Assembly: GCA_940337035.1 (NCBI GenBank)
Contig: OW679202.1
Coordinates: 49,741,763-49,805,762 of the forward strand
Reading direction: 5' to 3'
Length of the DNA stretch: 64,000 nucleotides
Source of the DNA: Agriotes lineatus
Lineage: Eukaryota > Arthropoda > Insecta > Coleoptera > Elateridae
Shown here in pieces: positions 1 to 10,424 of the stretch. Both the position numbers and the translations under genes were made by a program. The notes below the pieces were generated by a model. The model saw only the letters and a program-made list of their open reading frames with translations. It ran no database searches and had not been told where the DNA came from. Every line of letters begins with the position of its first letter. The stretch's first letter is position 1.

Positions 1-1490
1 TGCTTTCTCTAGCAGCTTTGAATATAAGGAGAGGCAAAACTAAGTAATATTTATTACTTCAGATAGAATTCTGATGACAGAATAAGGTTATCAAAAAAGT
101 ACAATGTTTTTGTAAAGTAATACTGAAAGCAGCCATTTTGTAGACATTTATTGCATTAAAATGATTAAATTTTGAAAGTTCTGGCAATATTTTGATAAAA
201 TTAAAGGATTTACCGCAATAAAATTGCATCTTGAATATCAAAAGATGCGAGAACTTGAAAAGAATAAGAGTTTTGCGAGTTCGAAATACCACATGGTTGA
301 GGGAAGGAAAGTCTCGCGCTTCGGTATTTCCGATATCTGCATTTCTGGTGCAGGTTACGTGAATAATTTCCACGTTTGCGATAAATTTGCCTTTATTTAA
401 ACTTATGTAAACTGATGCAATTACAGAGACGTACATTTGAATATAAATTGTATTGAAACGGAAAAATATTTCACGACGGCTCGCATACTGCAGAAGTTTG
501 GTATTGGCATTGTGTGTAAATTGCGACTATTAATAACGGGCAGTGGAGTATCAATATGTCCAATCGGATGAGTACGCATCTACATAATTCATGTATTTAA
601 ATATCAGGCCGCTTTGCTTATTACCTTATCATCCCGTCATCGCACCATGAATACGGAGCTTCTGTAGGCAAATCCTACATCTGCCGACCCTGTCAATGCA
701 GCTCTCGCCGGACTTTTCCCCCGATTGCTCGATTTATTCGCATCGTTTATCTGTCTTTGCAGGGCACATTTCATGCCCCTGACATTTGTTTCCTTTTTTT
801 GATTTGCATTTGTTTGTTTGCCTTTATGGGATACCGATACGCATTTTCAGATAGTACTCTACATAGTGTGTAGTTAGTAGATGTCTCGCTATCTGATAGT
901 GTTAACACATCTACCTTTCTCCCCAGAACTAATCTTGGGAAAGGGGCAATCTAAATCAGGTCAGCACTGATTGTAGATATTAAACGCAGTAGTTTAATTT
1001 TTTTATAAAATGGGCAGTGCCAAAAAAATAGAGAGCCAAACACAAGGTCACATATAGGCCATCAGACTAGCAATAGAAAAGAAATTTAAAAAAAGGTGAG
1101 CCATAACCAAGCCAAAAATCTGGACAGCAATAGAAGCAGCAACAATAAAACTAACAGAGACTACAGAGCAATATGCTGAAACAAATAGAATAATAGAAAT
1201 AAGTGGAAAATAGTCTGACTGTTTTAACATGGAAAGGCATTAAACAATGAGACTCGTTTAGTCTTTTACTGTTCATAATAGTTATGAATGTATTGTATTA
1301 TCGTTAACCTCGTTTTATCTTTCGGTGTAGAAGCTGGTGCTTTATGTGCTTGCATCTGACGGTACAATGCTCAACTTGCCCCGGATTCGGGATACAAAGT
1401 TGGAGCGCGAGTTATGAATGTAACGTGAGTGTACTAGAAGTAGAACTACTAGTGAAAAATTTTTTTAAAAACAATTGAAGTTATAGCAGT
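1..1490. other. Unassigned AT-rich stretch
   Basis: No recognisable gene. A 125-codon open frame on the minus strand (59-436) has no recognisable motif and is probably chance. Around 1040-1230 the plus strand reads as a lysine/threonine-rich fragment with stops (including KPKIWTAIEAATIKL), which could be an old retroelement piece but is too short to place. Confidence 0.5.
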
Positions 1491-1499
1491 ATGTAGTAC

Positions 1500-1725
1500 T
1501 ACAACTGAGAGAAGAAAGACTAATATTAGGAAGTAAGAAGAGGAGAAAAGAAAGGACGGGGAAGACCCACATTCACATGGATACCTACAATTAAGAATAT
1601 GGCAGAGAATAAGAGGAAAAGAAGAAAAGACATTGACGAAAAATAGGGGGGACTTCCAAAGGTGGATGGAGGACCCGACACATATAAGGGAATAAAGAAA
1701 GAATTTAAAATGTGTAAATACTGAC
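1500..1725 (+). pseudogene. C-terminal tail of a non-LTR retrotransposon polyprotein
   Basis: The plus strand reads RGRPTFTW followed by IKNMAENKRKRRKDIDE, then a stop, and in another frame FQRWMEDPTHIRE and a stop. A Gly-Arg-Pro plus Trp motif, a basic stretch, then a Trp-containing segment just before the stop is the usual C-terminus of insect endonuclease/reverse-transcriptase LINE proteins. Nothing of the polymerase domain is left upstream, so this is a 5'-truncated or heavily decayed copy with at least one stop and one frameshift. The clade cannot be fixed from the tail alone. Confidence 0.6.
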
Positions 1726-1739
1726 ATATTTCTTTAATC

Positions 1740-2128
1740 TCCAAGAAACAAATTTTCGTTATGATCTCAAGAGTTGGTCTAAACATGTCTCGCAATTCAT
1801 TCAGCTTAACTCTATCAGCTTTTTCCTGTTTTAAAACGTATTTGCGCAGGAAAACATCTTAAAACTTAGTTTAGGGAAGATTAGAGCACATTATTGAATT
1901 GTGTCTGCTGCTTAATAAAGAAAATGGAGAAAACAGAACTCACATTCAGCGGTGTATCCAATATGCCAGTCTGGTTGAAAAATAGCTAAACAATTACGTG
2001 TGGTCATGCATTGTCATGCTGTAACATAAAATATGCTGTTTTCCTCACTTGTTATGAATTTCATAAATATGGTTTTGGTTTCCTTGCAGAGTAAACAACA
2101 TTCTAAAAATCTGTGTAATATCTTATCG
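1740..2128. other. Unassigned stretch before a Jockey RT fragment
   Basis: AT-rich with no readable frame of note. It could hold decayed upstream sequence of the adjacent retrotransposon, but I see no protein similarity in it. Confidence 0.4.
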
Positions 2129-2815
2129 AAATAATATCACTGTTCTAGTTTTACTTGATTACTCCAAGGCCTTTGATATGCTTAACCATGATACACTTAA
2201 GGCCTTACTCTGTTTCATAGGTTTTGAAGCTGGTGCTATTGACCTTATATCTAATTTTTTGAATAACAGAAGCCAAAGGGTTGTTTTGGAGGGCACTGTC
2301 TCTGATGCCTTAACTCTTGGTAGGGGTGTTCCACAGGGATCTATTCTAGGACCGCTTTTGTATACTATATATACATGTAACTTTTTCACAGCGATAAAAA
2401 TTGCAATTATCACTTTTATGTGGACGATATTCAAATTTATTATTCTTTCTCACTTAGTCAAATAGATACTGCAGTAACTCATATTAATAATGATTTAAAT
2501 AGCCTAATAGATATATCCAATAAACATTCACTTAAAATTAACCCCGTTGAGTCGACAGTTATAATTTTTGGAAAAGATAATTTAAGAAAGAGAGCTCAGG
2601 AAAATACAGTTATTAAACTTGGTAATAATATTCTGCAAATACAAGACTGTGTAAAAAACCTTGGTCTTTACATAGACGCCAAGTTGCGATTTAAAACTCA
2701 TGTCGATAGCCTCATATGTCGAGCTTTTTACCAATTAAAAATTTTATACTCTAGCCGTCATTTTGGAATAGTATTAAAAATGTTGAATTAATGTCAGTCA
2801 CTCCTGAATTATTTA
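2129..2815 (+). pseudogene. Jockey-type LINE reverse transcriptase, 5'-truncated and frameshifted
   Basis: This is a remnant of the enzyme that copies a LINE RNA into DNA at the target site. The first frame shows VLVLLDYSKAFD (motif A, about 2142-2177), then the fingers/palm region and RGVPQGSILGPLL (motif B, near 2320). The frame then shifts near 2400 and the catalytic box reads FYVDDIQIY at 2414-2440, where the family more often has YADD. The thumb region continues to about 2785, where a deletion joins it to a short C-terminal piece containing VTPELFKRKFKQLI and a stop. The endonuclease domain and ORF1 are absent here. Relatives of both lie at 7.1-7.8 and 8.6-10.1 kb. The motif order and spacing make the Jockey-like assignment fairly safe. 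Confidence 0.85.
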
Positions 2816-3035
2816 AAAGAAAATTTAAACAGCTTATTATGGACGTTTAGGGTTTATGTGATTGGTCTCAGATGGTTTTCTTTACTAATTTTCTATTTTT
2901 TATCTTTACTTGTATTATCGCAGCTAATTTAATTATTTACACATAAAATATTTTTGTAAATTTTCCGGTGCGGGGGAAACAACAGGGTCTTCCTGACCCC
3001 TCAACCTTTGATTACATATCAATAAAGCATATTAT
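2816..3035 (+). mobile_element. 3' UTR of the Jockey-type LINE
   Basis: This AT-rich tail follows the reverse-transcriptase remnant. It carries a perfect 5-bp hairpin (GGGTC 2985-2989, loop TTCCT, GACCC 2995-2999) and an AATAAA polyadenylation signal near 3021, after which similarity to a LINE tail ends. The hairpin just upstream of the tail is the kind of structure LINE proteins can recognise, but that role is inference. Confidence 0.6.
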
Positions 3036-4095
3036 TATATTAGTTGCCAAACTAGCATAACAGTGAATTATTTAAACTAAATCTGCACAGACTTTAAGGC
3101 GAAATAATATTATGTCATGTTTTCGAGCTATACCAATCGTACTTTTTTAATTGGGAACAATGACAGCACTTTTTAAAATAATATAGATATTGATAATTTA
3201 TTGGAAAAACTGTTTTAAATTTATTTTAATACCTACAAACATACACCTACATATATCAATAAGCTTAGATATAAGTACAGCTCGTAATTCGGGTTTCTTA
3301 GTATTTTTCTATTTGATACAATTTTTTTACATTTTTAAAGTTTTTTAGCTAATAAATACATACTCAATTCAATTTTGTTTTGCTGGGATCTATTTATAAG
3401 TGGCTGTTAAAAAGATATACATTTTAATTTGTATGTACTAAAATTTGCAGTCTTTAGTTTGTTTGTAGAAAGTATTTATCATCCAGGGAAAATTGAATCG
3501 AATAGGTTGAACCTCATTGACTGTTGCTAATAACCTCAATGCCAATTTGCATTTGCATAAGACAGGTGATATTATTATAATTAAGAAACTAAATTAAAAT
3601 TAAAAACGTCGTTCGACATCATATAGCATTTACTTAATTTTAGTGTACCATGCCAACGTTCGGTCAGTAGCAAAAGACTTCAAAAGAAATTACATATAAA
3701 CAACTTGCGAAGAATCACATAACGTTTACATTGACAGAAACTACATCAACTAAGTGCCAAGCCCCATCAGTTGACCATGGTGGCTGATATTTCACTGTTG
3801 GTAATATTGCACAAATCCTATTTTGTTTTCAAACAGCCTGCAAATTAGTAGAGTTTTAGTTTTAGCAGCTACTAGCTTCTGTAAAGAGCAGTTTCTGACA
3901 GTAAAAACTAAACAAACGAGATTAATAAGTGGTTACCATTCAGAAAACAAAAAGGGCTTCTTTAAAATAAATTGTAACATGTGATTTTCTCGTATGAAAA
4001 AATGTAAGTATTACACAAATACGTACATATATATTTTTAAGCATTTGTTCTTTGTTTAGCTCCACACTGCAATTATTATAGAAAAATAGTTGTCA
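3036..4095. other. Unassigned AT-rich stretch
   Basis: Very AT-rich with short homopolymer runs and no open frame worth naming. I see no repeat structure or transposon end in it. Confidence 0.5.
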
Positions 4096-5230
4096 TGCAT
4101 ATGTAATGAACACTTTCGGAGATTGGGACATAGAAGATCTCTATCACATACTTGCCATTTCTTCCAACTTATATCTACGTGTGGAATCTAAAGATTTGCT
4201 TGTGAGCTTTGACAGAATTTCCCCCTTTGATAAAGTTCCTATTTCCGATTCTATAGTCATAATTCAACAGTTCTTATTAAAATAAAAACTCCTTTATCAT
4301 TTGGCCAGATGGTAAAGACACTTTACCTGTCTTCTTATACCATCTCACTAACCAACATTCATACTTTATCATGGAGATAGAAAGTAACGGTTTTCTTCCT
4401 TTCTTAGATGTACATGTTCCTCGTCAACCCAATGGCAAATTCTATATATTGCAAACCCACTCACACAGCGTTATTTGCGAATGCCTATTTCCATCATCAC
4501 CCTACACAGAAACCTTACGTTACCAAATCACTTGCACCTGCTGTTTACATATCTCGACCTCATAACACTAAGTTCAGTCTGCCATCAATCGCCATTTCCA
4601 CCACAAATAATAGCAATCATCTTTCTTTCCTATATCCAGAAAGGTTCTTCGAAAATAAAACATCTAAATAGTGCCCAAACCTCCAAGCAAAGTCTCGAAA
4701 ATCGTCCCCTTACCCAAACATAAGATTTACCCTATGTATGTCATGAAAAAGCGTTTACAAAGTTCCTTGCTCCTGTAAAACTGCGTGCATTGGTCAAACA
4801 CGACGTTCAGTAAATACCCTCATATCAGAACACCAACGCTATTGCAGGTTAAGTCTCCCATCATCATCAACCATGCTCGAACACCAACGCGATAGCGACC
4901 ATAAGATTATTTTTGATGAGAGTTCTATTTTCTGCAAATGCCTAATCTTCTTTAGCAGAAAGATTTGCTAAGCCATTGAGATTTACAAACACTTCAACAA
5001 ACGAAGATTGTCCCCTTCTTTCTATGTGGAATGCGGTCATTTTTAAATCCCTCTGCGTGTCCTATTCATACAACAGCGACCACTCTTGCGTATAAATTTG
5101 ACTTTATTTTTTTCTATAGGTTGAAGCTTTGTATCTTTGTCGTGGTTTGCGCGTTGAGTTACATTGCACTTTTGTTTTACTCTTGACACCCCTTATGAAA
5201 GTGGACGAAACGTTCAATAACTACACGGTC
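4096..5230 (+). pseudogene. Penelope-like retroelement: RT C-terminus plus GIY-YIG domain, decayed
   Basis: Penelope-like elements encode one protein with a reverse transcriptase followed by a GIY-YIG endonuclease. Here the plus strand reads LLVSFDRISPFDKVPIS (near 4200), then LPFLDVHVPRQPNGK (from about 4398), shifts frame, and continues YCKPTHTALFANAYFHHHPT and further. These match the end of the Penelope RT, where PFLDV and the (Y)xKPTHT...HHHP blocks are diagnostic. After more breaks a third piece reads SVYKVPCSC (from 4750) and ACIGQT (to about 4800), followed by ISEHQR. This fits a GIY-YIG core in which GIY has become SVY and YIG has become CIG, so the nuclease is dead. Later, AIEIYKH near 4975 fits the domain's C-terminal part. 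The N-terminal RT and its YADD box are missing. Confidence 0.8.
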
Positions 5231-5820
5231 CAATTCTGGTAGTAGTTCATTACATAATGACAATGGCCGTGAAAGCCTTCGAAATCATGTATCTTGTATC
5301 AACTGAAGAGAAGTTTTAGAAATATCTTTAGTTTCATTTGTTGCATTACGTTCTCCGCCTATGTTTTTCTTTTGTTTTTATATTTGTGTTACATATTATC
5401 ATATTGTGATTAGATCAAAGTTCTCGCTTTGTGTTTTCTTTCACAATATATATTTTTAAATATTCTGTCATACATACTTAAACGCATTTGATATACTTGT
5501 AACTTTTAAGACTTAAACCAGACATTTTTCCATTTATACTAATTTTAAAGAACATATAACAATTTCTACAAAATTTTCATGGTCAGTTCTAACGTAGAAA
5601 AGAAGATAATTCTAATTTGGCGCAACTATTGCGGGACCACTACACAAAAGATTTTGAAAATATAGACCATAGTTCAATGTTCATTCTTTGCCGATTTAGT
5701 TTTAGATGTCCATTTTGTTGTGTTAGAGTCTGTCTTCAGAAGGAATTGGCAATTATTATATTTTAAAGTGACATTCGCCTGCATCAGTTTATAGTCTAGT
5801 ATAAATAAATTTGATAAATT
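5231..5820. other. Unassigned AT-rich stretch
   Basis: It lies between the Penelope remnant and a LINE fragment. A 68-codon minus-strand frame (5674-5880) overlaps the start of the LINE and has no motif; I treat it as chance. Confidence 0.45.
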
Positions 5821-6290
5821 GTGCATTGATAGCCTATTTAGTCTTAAACAATTATCGGAAAAGAAGATAGCACGCGACATAGAATCACATGTAGTATTTG
5901 TAGACCTTAAAAAAGCATATGATTCTGTTCGAGAAAGTAAATTATGGTAATCAATGAACTCGAGTAATATCGATCTGATTTACGTAAATGCAGTGAAGAA
6001 ACTATACCTTAACAACTACGGCGTGATAACAATGGGAAAAGCTATGTTAGAACATATAAATACAACTAAAGGACTTAAACAAGGATGCTGTATATCGCCC
6101 ACACTATTCAAGGCATATCTCAATCAAGTGCTAAAAGAATAGACACGGAAATGTCAAACAATGGGAGTGCAGTTAGAAAAGGGGTATGTCCAAAGGTTGT
6201 TCGCAGATGACCAGCTATTACCTACTTGCGGAAGATGTAGAAGACGTCACATATATGGTGCGAAAATTAATAGAAGTATATAATAGATGG
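5821..6290 (+). pseudogene. LINE reverse transcriptase fragment (family X)
   Basis: The plus strand reads LKQLSEKKIARD, then VVFVDLKKAYDSVRESKLW (motif A) and a stop, then after a second start GLKQGCCISPTLFKAYLNQV (motif B) and another stop, then RLFADDQLL (the catalytic FADD box near 6205) and, in a shifted frame, AEDVEDVTYMVRKLIEVYNR. This is the RT palm of an endonuclease-type non-LTR retrotransposon. The same family, recognisable by ISPTLFK and FADDQ followed by AEDE and a YMV-KL block, reappears at 63,715-64,000. The fragment stops abruptly near 6290, where the sequence of a different LINE begins. At least two stops and one frameshift. Confidence 0.8.
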
Positions 6291-7021
6291 TTCGGTCGAG
6301 TTCTCGAAAGGACAATAAGAAAGACAGATGTGAAAGGAGCAATCAACTGTAAGAAAGCATATGCTGATGACCTAGCATTACTGCCAAGAAGTACAAGAAA
6401 ACTAAGTAAAACGCTCAGTCAGATAGAAGAAGAAGAACCAAGAAAACGCAGTGTACAAATAAATGAAAACAAAACAAAGTATTTGAGATGTCCAAGAAAC
6501 AGATACACGATACAGAACATAAGAGGAGGTGAACATATATTTGAAGAAGTCCAATCCTTCAGCTACTTACAAATAAATATTAATAACAAAATTGATAAAA
6601 GTATTGAAATAAAAGAAATGTTACTAAAGGAAAATAGCGCTTGCTACAACAATAAGAAGTTTTTAAAATGAGAATATATAAGGGCCTAATAAGACCGGTA
6701 GTAATGTACGCAGCGGAAACAATATGTATCAGGTATCACAAAGAGGGATGAAGAACCATTGAGAATATGGAAGGGAAGAATATTGAGAAACATGTTAAGT
6801 CCAAAAAAGATTACGACAACGACTTTAGAGCAAAAATTAATCACGAAATACTTGAAGAAACAGGAGGAGAAAACATTGTGAAAGCAATAAAGCCACAGAG
6901 AATTCTATGGCTAGGGCATATTACTAGAACTAATGAAGATAGAGCGATAAGGATAATAATCGAATGGAGACCCACAGAACCAAGAAACAGAGAAAGACCG
7001 AAAATGAGATGTCATCTATGA
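6291..7021 (+). pseudogene. LINE reverse transcriptase C-terminal half (family Y)
   Basis: Immediately after family X the frame reads KGAINCKKAYADDLALL (a second, independent catalytic YADD box near 6360), then INENKTKYL, a block with FEEVQSFSYL, a stop at about 6669, then RIYKGLIRPVVMYAAET (from 6669) and finally RILWLGHITR and EWRPTEPRNRERPKMR, which is the usual LINE C-terminus. Two catalytic boxes of different wording within about 160 bp show that this is not one RT but a junction of two elements. The protein is broken by stops near 6669 and 6748. I cannot resolve the clade beyond RTE/CR1-like endonuclease-RT elements. Confidence 0.75.
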
Positions 7022-7122
7022 TGAACTGCCGTTGTGAGTAGACGAACTGCGCTTCTGGTAGTTAATACATCTCGTGTTTTTGTTACCTGTAAAGTATTAT
7101 TTTACTCACAATATCCTTTACT
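7022..7122 (+). mobile_element. Probable 5' leader of a Jockey-type LINE
   Basis: A short stretch between the end of LINE family Y and the start codon of the ORF1 remnant at 7123. It has no coding signal. I place it as the leader only from its position. Confidence 0.35.
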
Positions 7123-7787
7123 ATGACTGATGATAAACCAAATACTCGTTCAGCTGCTGATTAAGAGGCGCTGATAAAAATAATTGTCGAAAAAGTTTTA
7201 AATTCGTTTATAATCAGAAATAAATTTGTTAACAAAATCGAGGATCAACTTCCAAGTCAATTTCGTGAAGAAATCCAAGTGTACGTTGAGAAGGTCAATC
7301 GTCTTGAAGAACAACTTAATCTTACCCGCGCTTAACTAAATGGAGAAGAATTTCAGTGGAAAAAAGAAGCTTTACATTATAAATTCGAACTAGAACAATA
7401 CACGTGGCGCAATAACTTACGAAGATTTGGTATACTTGAAACAAAAGGTGAAAACACCGACAATGTGGTAAGCAAATTGTGTCGTGATAAATTACAACTG
7501 GATGTCCCTTCAAATCTGATAGCTTGCAGCCATCGCCTCCCAGCTAAAAAACCTCTGATTAAACCAGTAATAGTTACATTTATAAGTTGTAATACAAAAA
7601 AACTGATTAACAGTAATAAAAATCTCTTGAACGGCTTCAAAATTGTAATCAAGGAGGACCTGACAACTCCTAAAAGATGCTGCTACAAAGTATGGTGGTA
7701 AAAATGGTGTGGTCATTCGAAGGGAAAGTGTATGCTAAATGTGATAATAATATAAAACGTATTTTCTTCTACGAGGGCATTCGATAA
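7123..7787 (+). pseudogene. LINE ORF1 (nucleic-acid-binding chaperone) with in-frame stops
   Basis: ORF1 proteins of LINEs coat the element RNA. A single frame runs from the ATG at 7123 to 7701, interrupted by TAA at 7162-7164 and TAA at 7333-7335. Residues about 25-95 are heptad-like and charged (VEKVNRLEEQLN, then FQWKKEALHYKFELEQ), as expected of the coiled coil. Next comes WRNNLRRFGI with ENTDNVV, then ACSHRLPAKKP, VIVTFISCNTKK and IVIKEDLTTPKR, which is the RRM-like and C-terminal domain order of this ORF1 type. After a frameshift, GKVYAKCDNN leads to a stop at 7785. The protein therefore looks nearly complete in length but dead. The endonuclease relative begins about 820 bp downstream. 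Confidence 0.8.
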
Positions 7788-8344
7788 CACTATGATAATA
7801 CGCTATTTTTTTAGTTTGCTACGTTGCACAGTAAGATATAAGAGGAAAAAATTATTTTTCAAATTATACAGTAGTTAGGTAAGCTCAAATTGACTTTCGA
7901 AAAATGGTATTAATAATATTTTAAAGTTTAATGGCACATAAAGTATATAATAGATATAAGAAAATACATGAATTTTGATTGTTTTTATCATCTATTACTA
8001 ATACTTTTTCAACTCCTTTGGTTATTTTGGTGGTAGTACTTCTCCGATTTTAAAATTCAAATTTTTAACAATTATTTACAAGTTTAGGTACAAAATAAAT
8101 TGCTAGTTTGAAACATGAGGAAACTTTCTCTTAGAGTTTACAATAGTAGCTACAACTGCCTATGACTTCTTTTTAGTGTTATTATGTTACTCATAGATTA
8201 AACTAATAGATAACATAAACTTCAGCTACGGACATTTGCGTGTCTGCAAAACAATAGACCCTTCACGGGAGTAAGAGCAAGGATCCATAAGCAGTTTCTG
8301 TTATTGCCAATTTCTATTGACATCGTAGCGTGCTCGGAATTACC
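7788..8344. other. Unassigned AT-rich gap between ORF1 and endonuclease
   Basis: No coding or repeat signal. If the ORF1 at 7.1 kb and the endonuclease at 8.6 kb come from one Jockey insertion, this stretch is foreign to it, because these two reading frames normally almost touch. Confidence 0.4.
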
Positions 8345-8600
8345 TATACGACAACCGCGTGAGTGGTTAAGAGCGTCAAACTTGCAATAAGCGACTCTTC
8401 GGTTCGAATCCAAGAGGAGGCAGAAAATACTTTGACTCTGATGATGCAAGCTGCAATGTCTTGCGAAACGTTAGTCTATATGGGTGCACAAACAGTAAAA
8501 AGGCCAAATATGACTAGTATCGTTGTTCACGAGCCACCAAAGAATATAACCGTGACACAAACCCTTGCTTGAGTTGAAAAGGTGTTAGGCACATTAAGCC
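8345..8600 (+). mobile_element. tRNA-headed SINE-like sequence with a hammerhead-like core
   Basis: An A-box-like block (GTGAGTGGTTAAGAGCG, 8359-8375) and a B-box-like block (GGTTCGAATCC, 8401-8411) sit at tRNA spacing, so RNA polymerase III could once have read it. The acceptor and T stems do not pair properly, so it is not a tRNA gene. About 30 bp downstream, CTGATGA (8438-8444), a GCAAG/CTTGC stem and GAAAC follow in the order of a hammerhead ribozyme core. The body then runs to roughly 8580 with no poly-A tail visible. The tRNA origin is likely; the ribozyme reading is speculative. Confidence 0.5.
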
Positions 8601-8604
8601 AAAA

Positions 8605-8899
8605 AATGCTGGGTGTTTATTTACAAAGTCGACGCAGTCTAAGCCGAAAATTAATTATAACATTGACAACATTGAACAAGTTTGGTTAACTTTTAAGACT
8701 TATAAATACAGTATTGGAGTTGGTGCAGTTTATCGACCACCTAAATCGAATTTTAAATTGTATTGTAATGAATTGGAGCAATCATGTGTAGATGTTGTCT
8801 GTATGTGATAAGCTTTTTTGTTTTGGCGATGTGAGTATAGATTTGCTAGATTCACATCACCCAATTTCTGCGTACTTTAACGCCATGATTGAGTCCTTA
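8605..8899 (+). pseudogene. Jockey endonuclease domain, 5' part (interrupted)
   Basis: The endonuclease of Jockey elements nicks the target DNA. From 8671 the frame reads IEQVWLTFKTYKYSIGVGAV then YRPPKSNFKLYCNELEQ, with the YRPP block typical of these EEP-fold nucleases. After a stop at 8804 and a frameshift, GDVSIDLLD (from 8825) supplies the GD-N-D-like metal-binding box, followed by NAMIESL, whose last codon TTA ends at 8899. The frame is then cut by a 566-bp insertion and resumes at 9466-9469. Joined on paper across the insertion, the reading frame is uninterrupted at that point, which shows that the insertion came later. Confidence 0.85.
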
Positions 8900-9465
8900 A
8901 GCCGGTGACACACTGGAGAAGCAAATTTCATGAGACTCGTTGCATGAAACAGGAAACTAGTATCATTTAATACACAGCTCGTGTATTCAAATGCGGTGGT
9001 ACAGACTGGCGTTTTTGAAACAGAAGGGCGGAAATTATTGCGTATATAAATTTCATGTAACAGGACATGGTCTGTTTCATGATACTCATTTCGCAAATTA
9101 TTTGAGTTTTGATGCATATTAATGGTCGTTAGTAGTGTGGCTCGACCTTTAAAATTCTCTAAACTTCTCAGAATATTGCTGTAGTCCCCTACCAACGACA
9201 GAAGCACAATGTTGAAAATTGATTACATTGACAGGATCGTCTTCTTCCTTAATCAATTTTTTTCGGAGGTTTACCCATCATAATAACAAAAAGCATCTTC
9301 ATTGAAGAACATTCTAATATACTTTTTTCTTGTGGACGCCCGTTTCTCTATTTAAATTTTATGTAACAAGTTTCATCAGTGTGATTTGCACAAGAAACAA
9401 AGTTTCATGTCACTCGTTTCAGCTACAAGTTTCATGAAATTTGTTTCTCCAGTGTGTCACCGGCC
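8900..9465. mobile_element. PIF/Harbinger-like MITE inserted in the Jockey endonuclease
   Basis: The ends are inverted copies: GCCGGTGACACACTGG at 8901 and its complement ending at 9464, with about 32 bp matching at one mismatch (AGAAGC against AGAAAC). The insertion is flanked by the trinucleotide TTA on both sides (8897-8899 and 9466-9468). A TTA duplication with G/C-rich ends is the PIF/Harbinger hallmark. Several copies of TTTCATG and its complement lie in the subterminal parts. A 116-codon minus-strand frame overlaps most of the left half (8857-9207) but reads past the element's end and has no motif that I recognise. No DDE transposase is visible, so it is non-autonomous. Confidence 0.8.
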
Positions 9466-10085
9466 TTAGATGTAAAACCGATTAGTATTACTCGGCCTAC
9501 ACGCATGAAGTCTCTTTTGGACGTTGTATTAGTTTCCGATACAGATTGTGTAACTGATTCAGGAGTAGGTGGATTGAAATTTGCTGACCTCAAAACGGTA
9601 TATTGTCTTATCAAACTAGAAGGGCCCAGTAGTGCACCTAGCTTATTCCCTGGCAAAATGTATTCCCGATGAATGATGTAAATAAAAAAGTAGAATCTTT
9701 AAACTGTAAGGCACGCGCTTGTTAAAGCTGTTAAGCTTTGCAAAAAAAGTGCACGCTGGATCACTAACAATATACGACGCTTAATGAAAATCAGATATAA
9801 AACTTTAACTAATTTAAAACAAACTAAATTTCGTGGTCACTGGAACGACTGCAAAACCTTGAGAAATGTTACGACACATTCTGTTAAACGTGAAAAGAAG
9901 GCGTACTTAGATTTTAAACTACAGAATTGCTAATCTAAGCAAATCTGGAGTGAACTAAAAAGGCTAGATCTGAAGTGTTCAAAACATAATGATTTAGCCA
10001 CTAACCTTCAGAATCCCAATTATAATAATACTTTTTTTATAGACAGTATTCCTGATGTGAATATAAAAGCCTACTAGATGCTTTC
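9466..10085 (+). pseudogene. Jockey endonuclease C-terminus and linker to RT
   Basis: Right after the MITE the frame continues LDVKPISITRPTRMKSLLDV, VVLVSDTD and FADLKTVYCLI, then a stop at 9670. Jockey endonucleases have an Asp-His pair in this last block; here it reads Asp-Leu, so a catalytic histidine seems to be lost. Further on, KSARWITNNIRRLMKIRY (near 9750), FRGHWNDCKTLRN and REKKAYLDF belong to the basic linker between endonuclease and RT. The element becomes unreadable after about 10,085, before motif A of the RT. One internal stop interrupts the linker. Confidence 0.8.
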
Positions 10086-10424
10086 GCGCGTATTCCCACT
10101 CATATTTGCGCAGAACCGATTTTTAATGTACAACTATAAAGGTCCCAGAGTAATTTTTATTCAAAATCACTAGTTGTGCTATCAAAGTAATTACGACGAC
10201 TGAAAACATGTATTGAAGAAATGCTAGACGAAGTCTTAATGCAGTGACATTTTCAAAACTTGTTATCACTATTAGCCATATATGCTAATGGAGACTGATT
10301 TAGATGAATAATGTCATAATACGCACTACTATAATAATTAGCGCTAGAGAGCATTTCTGATGGCGACCCCGCATCAAATAATAATACTAATATTTGTGTA
10401 AACAATTATTCCACAACAAAAAAA
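10086..10424. other. Unassigned; possibly decayed Jockey linker
   Basis: No clear frame. It follows the linker of the Jockey element and may be its continuation, but I cannot show this by eye. Confidence 0.3.

Noticed and set aside
59..436. 125-codon minus-strand open frame
   Set aside because: No motif, no splice or start context, and composition like the AT-rich flanks; chance is the simplest explanation.
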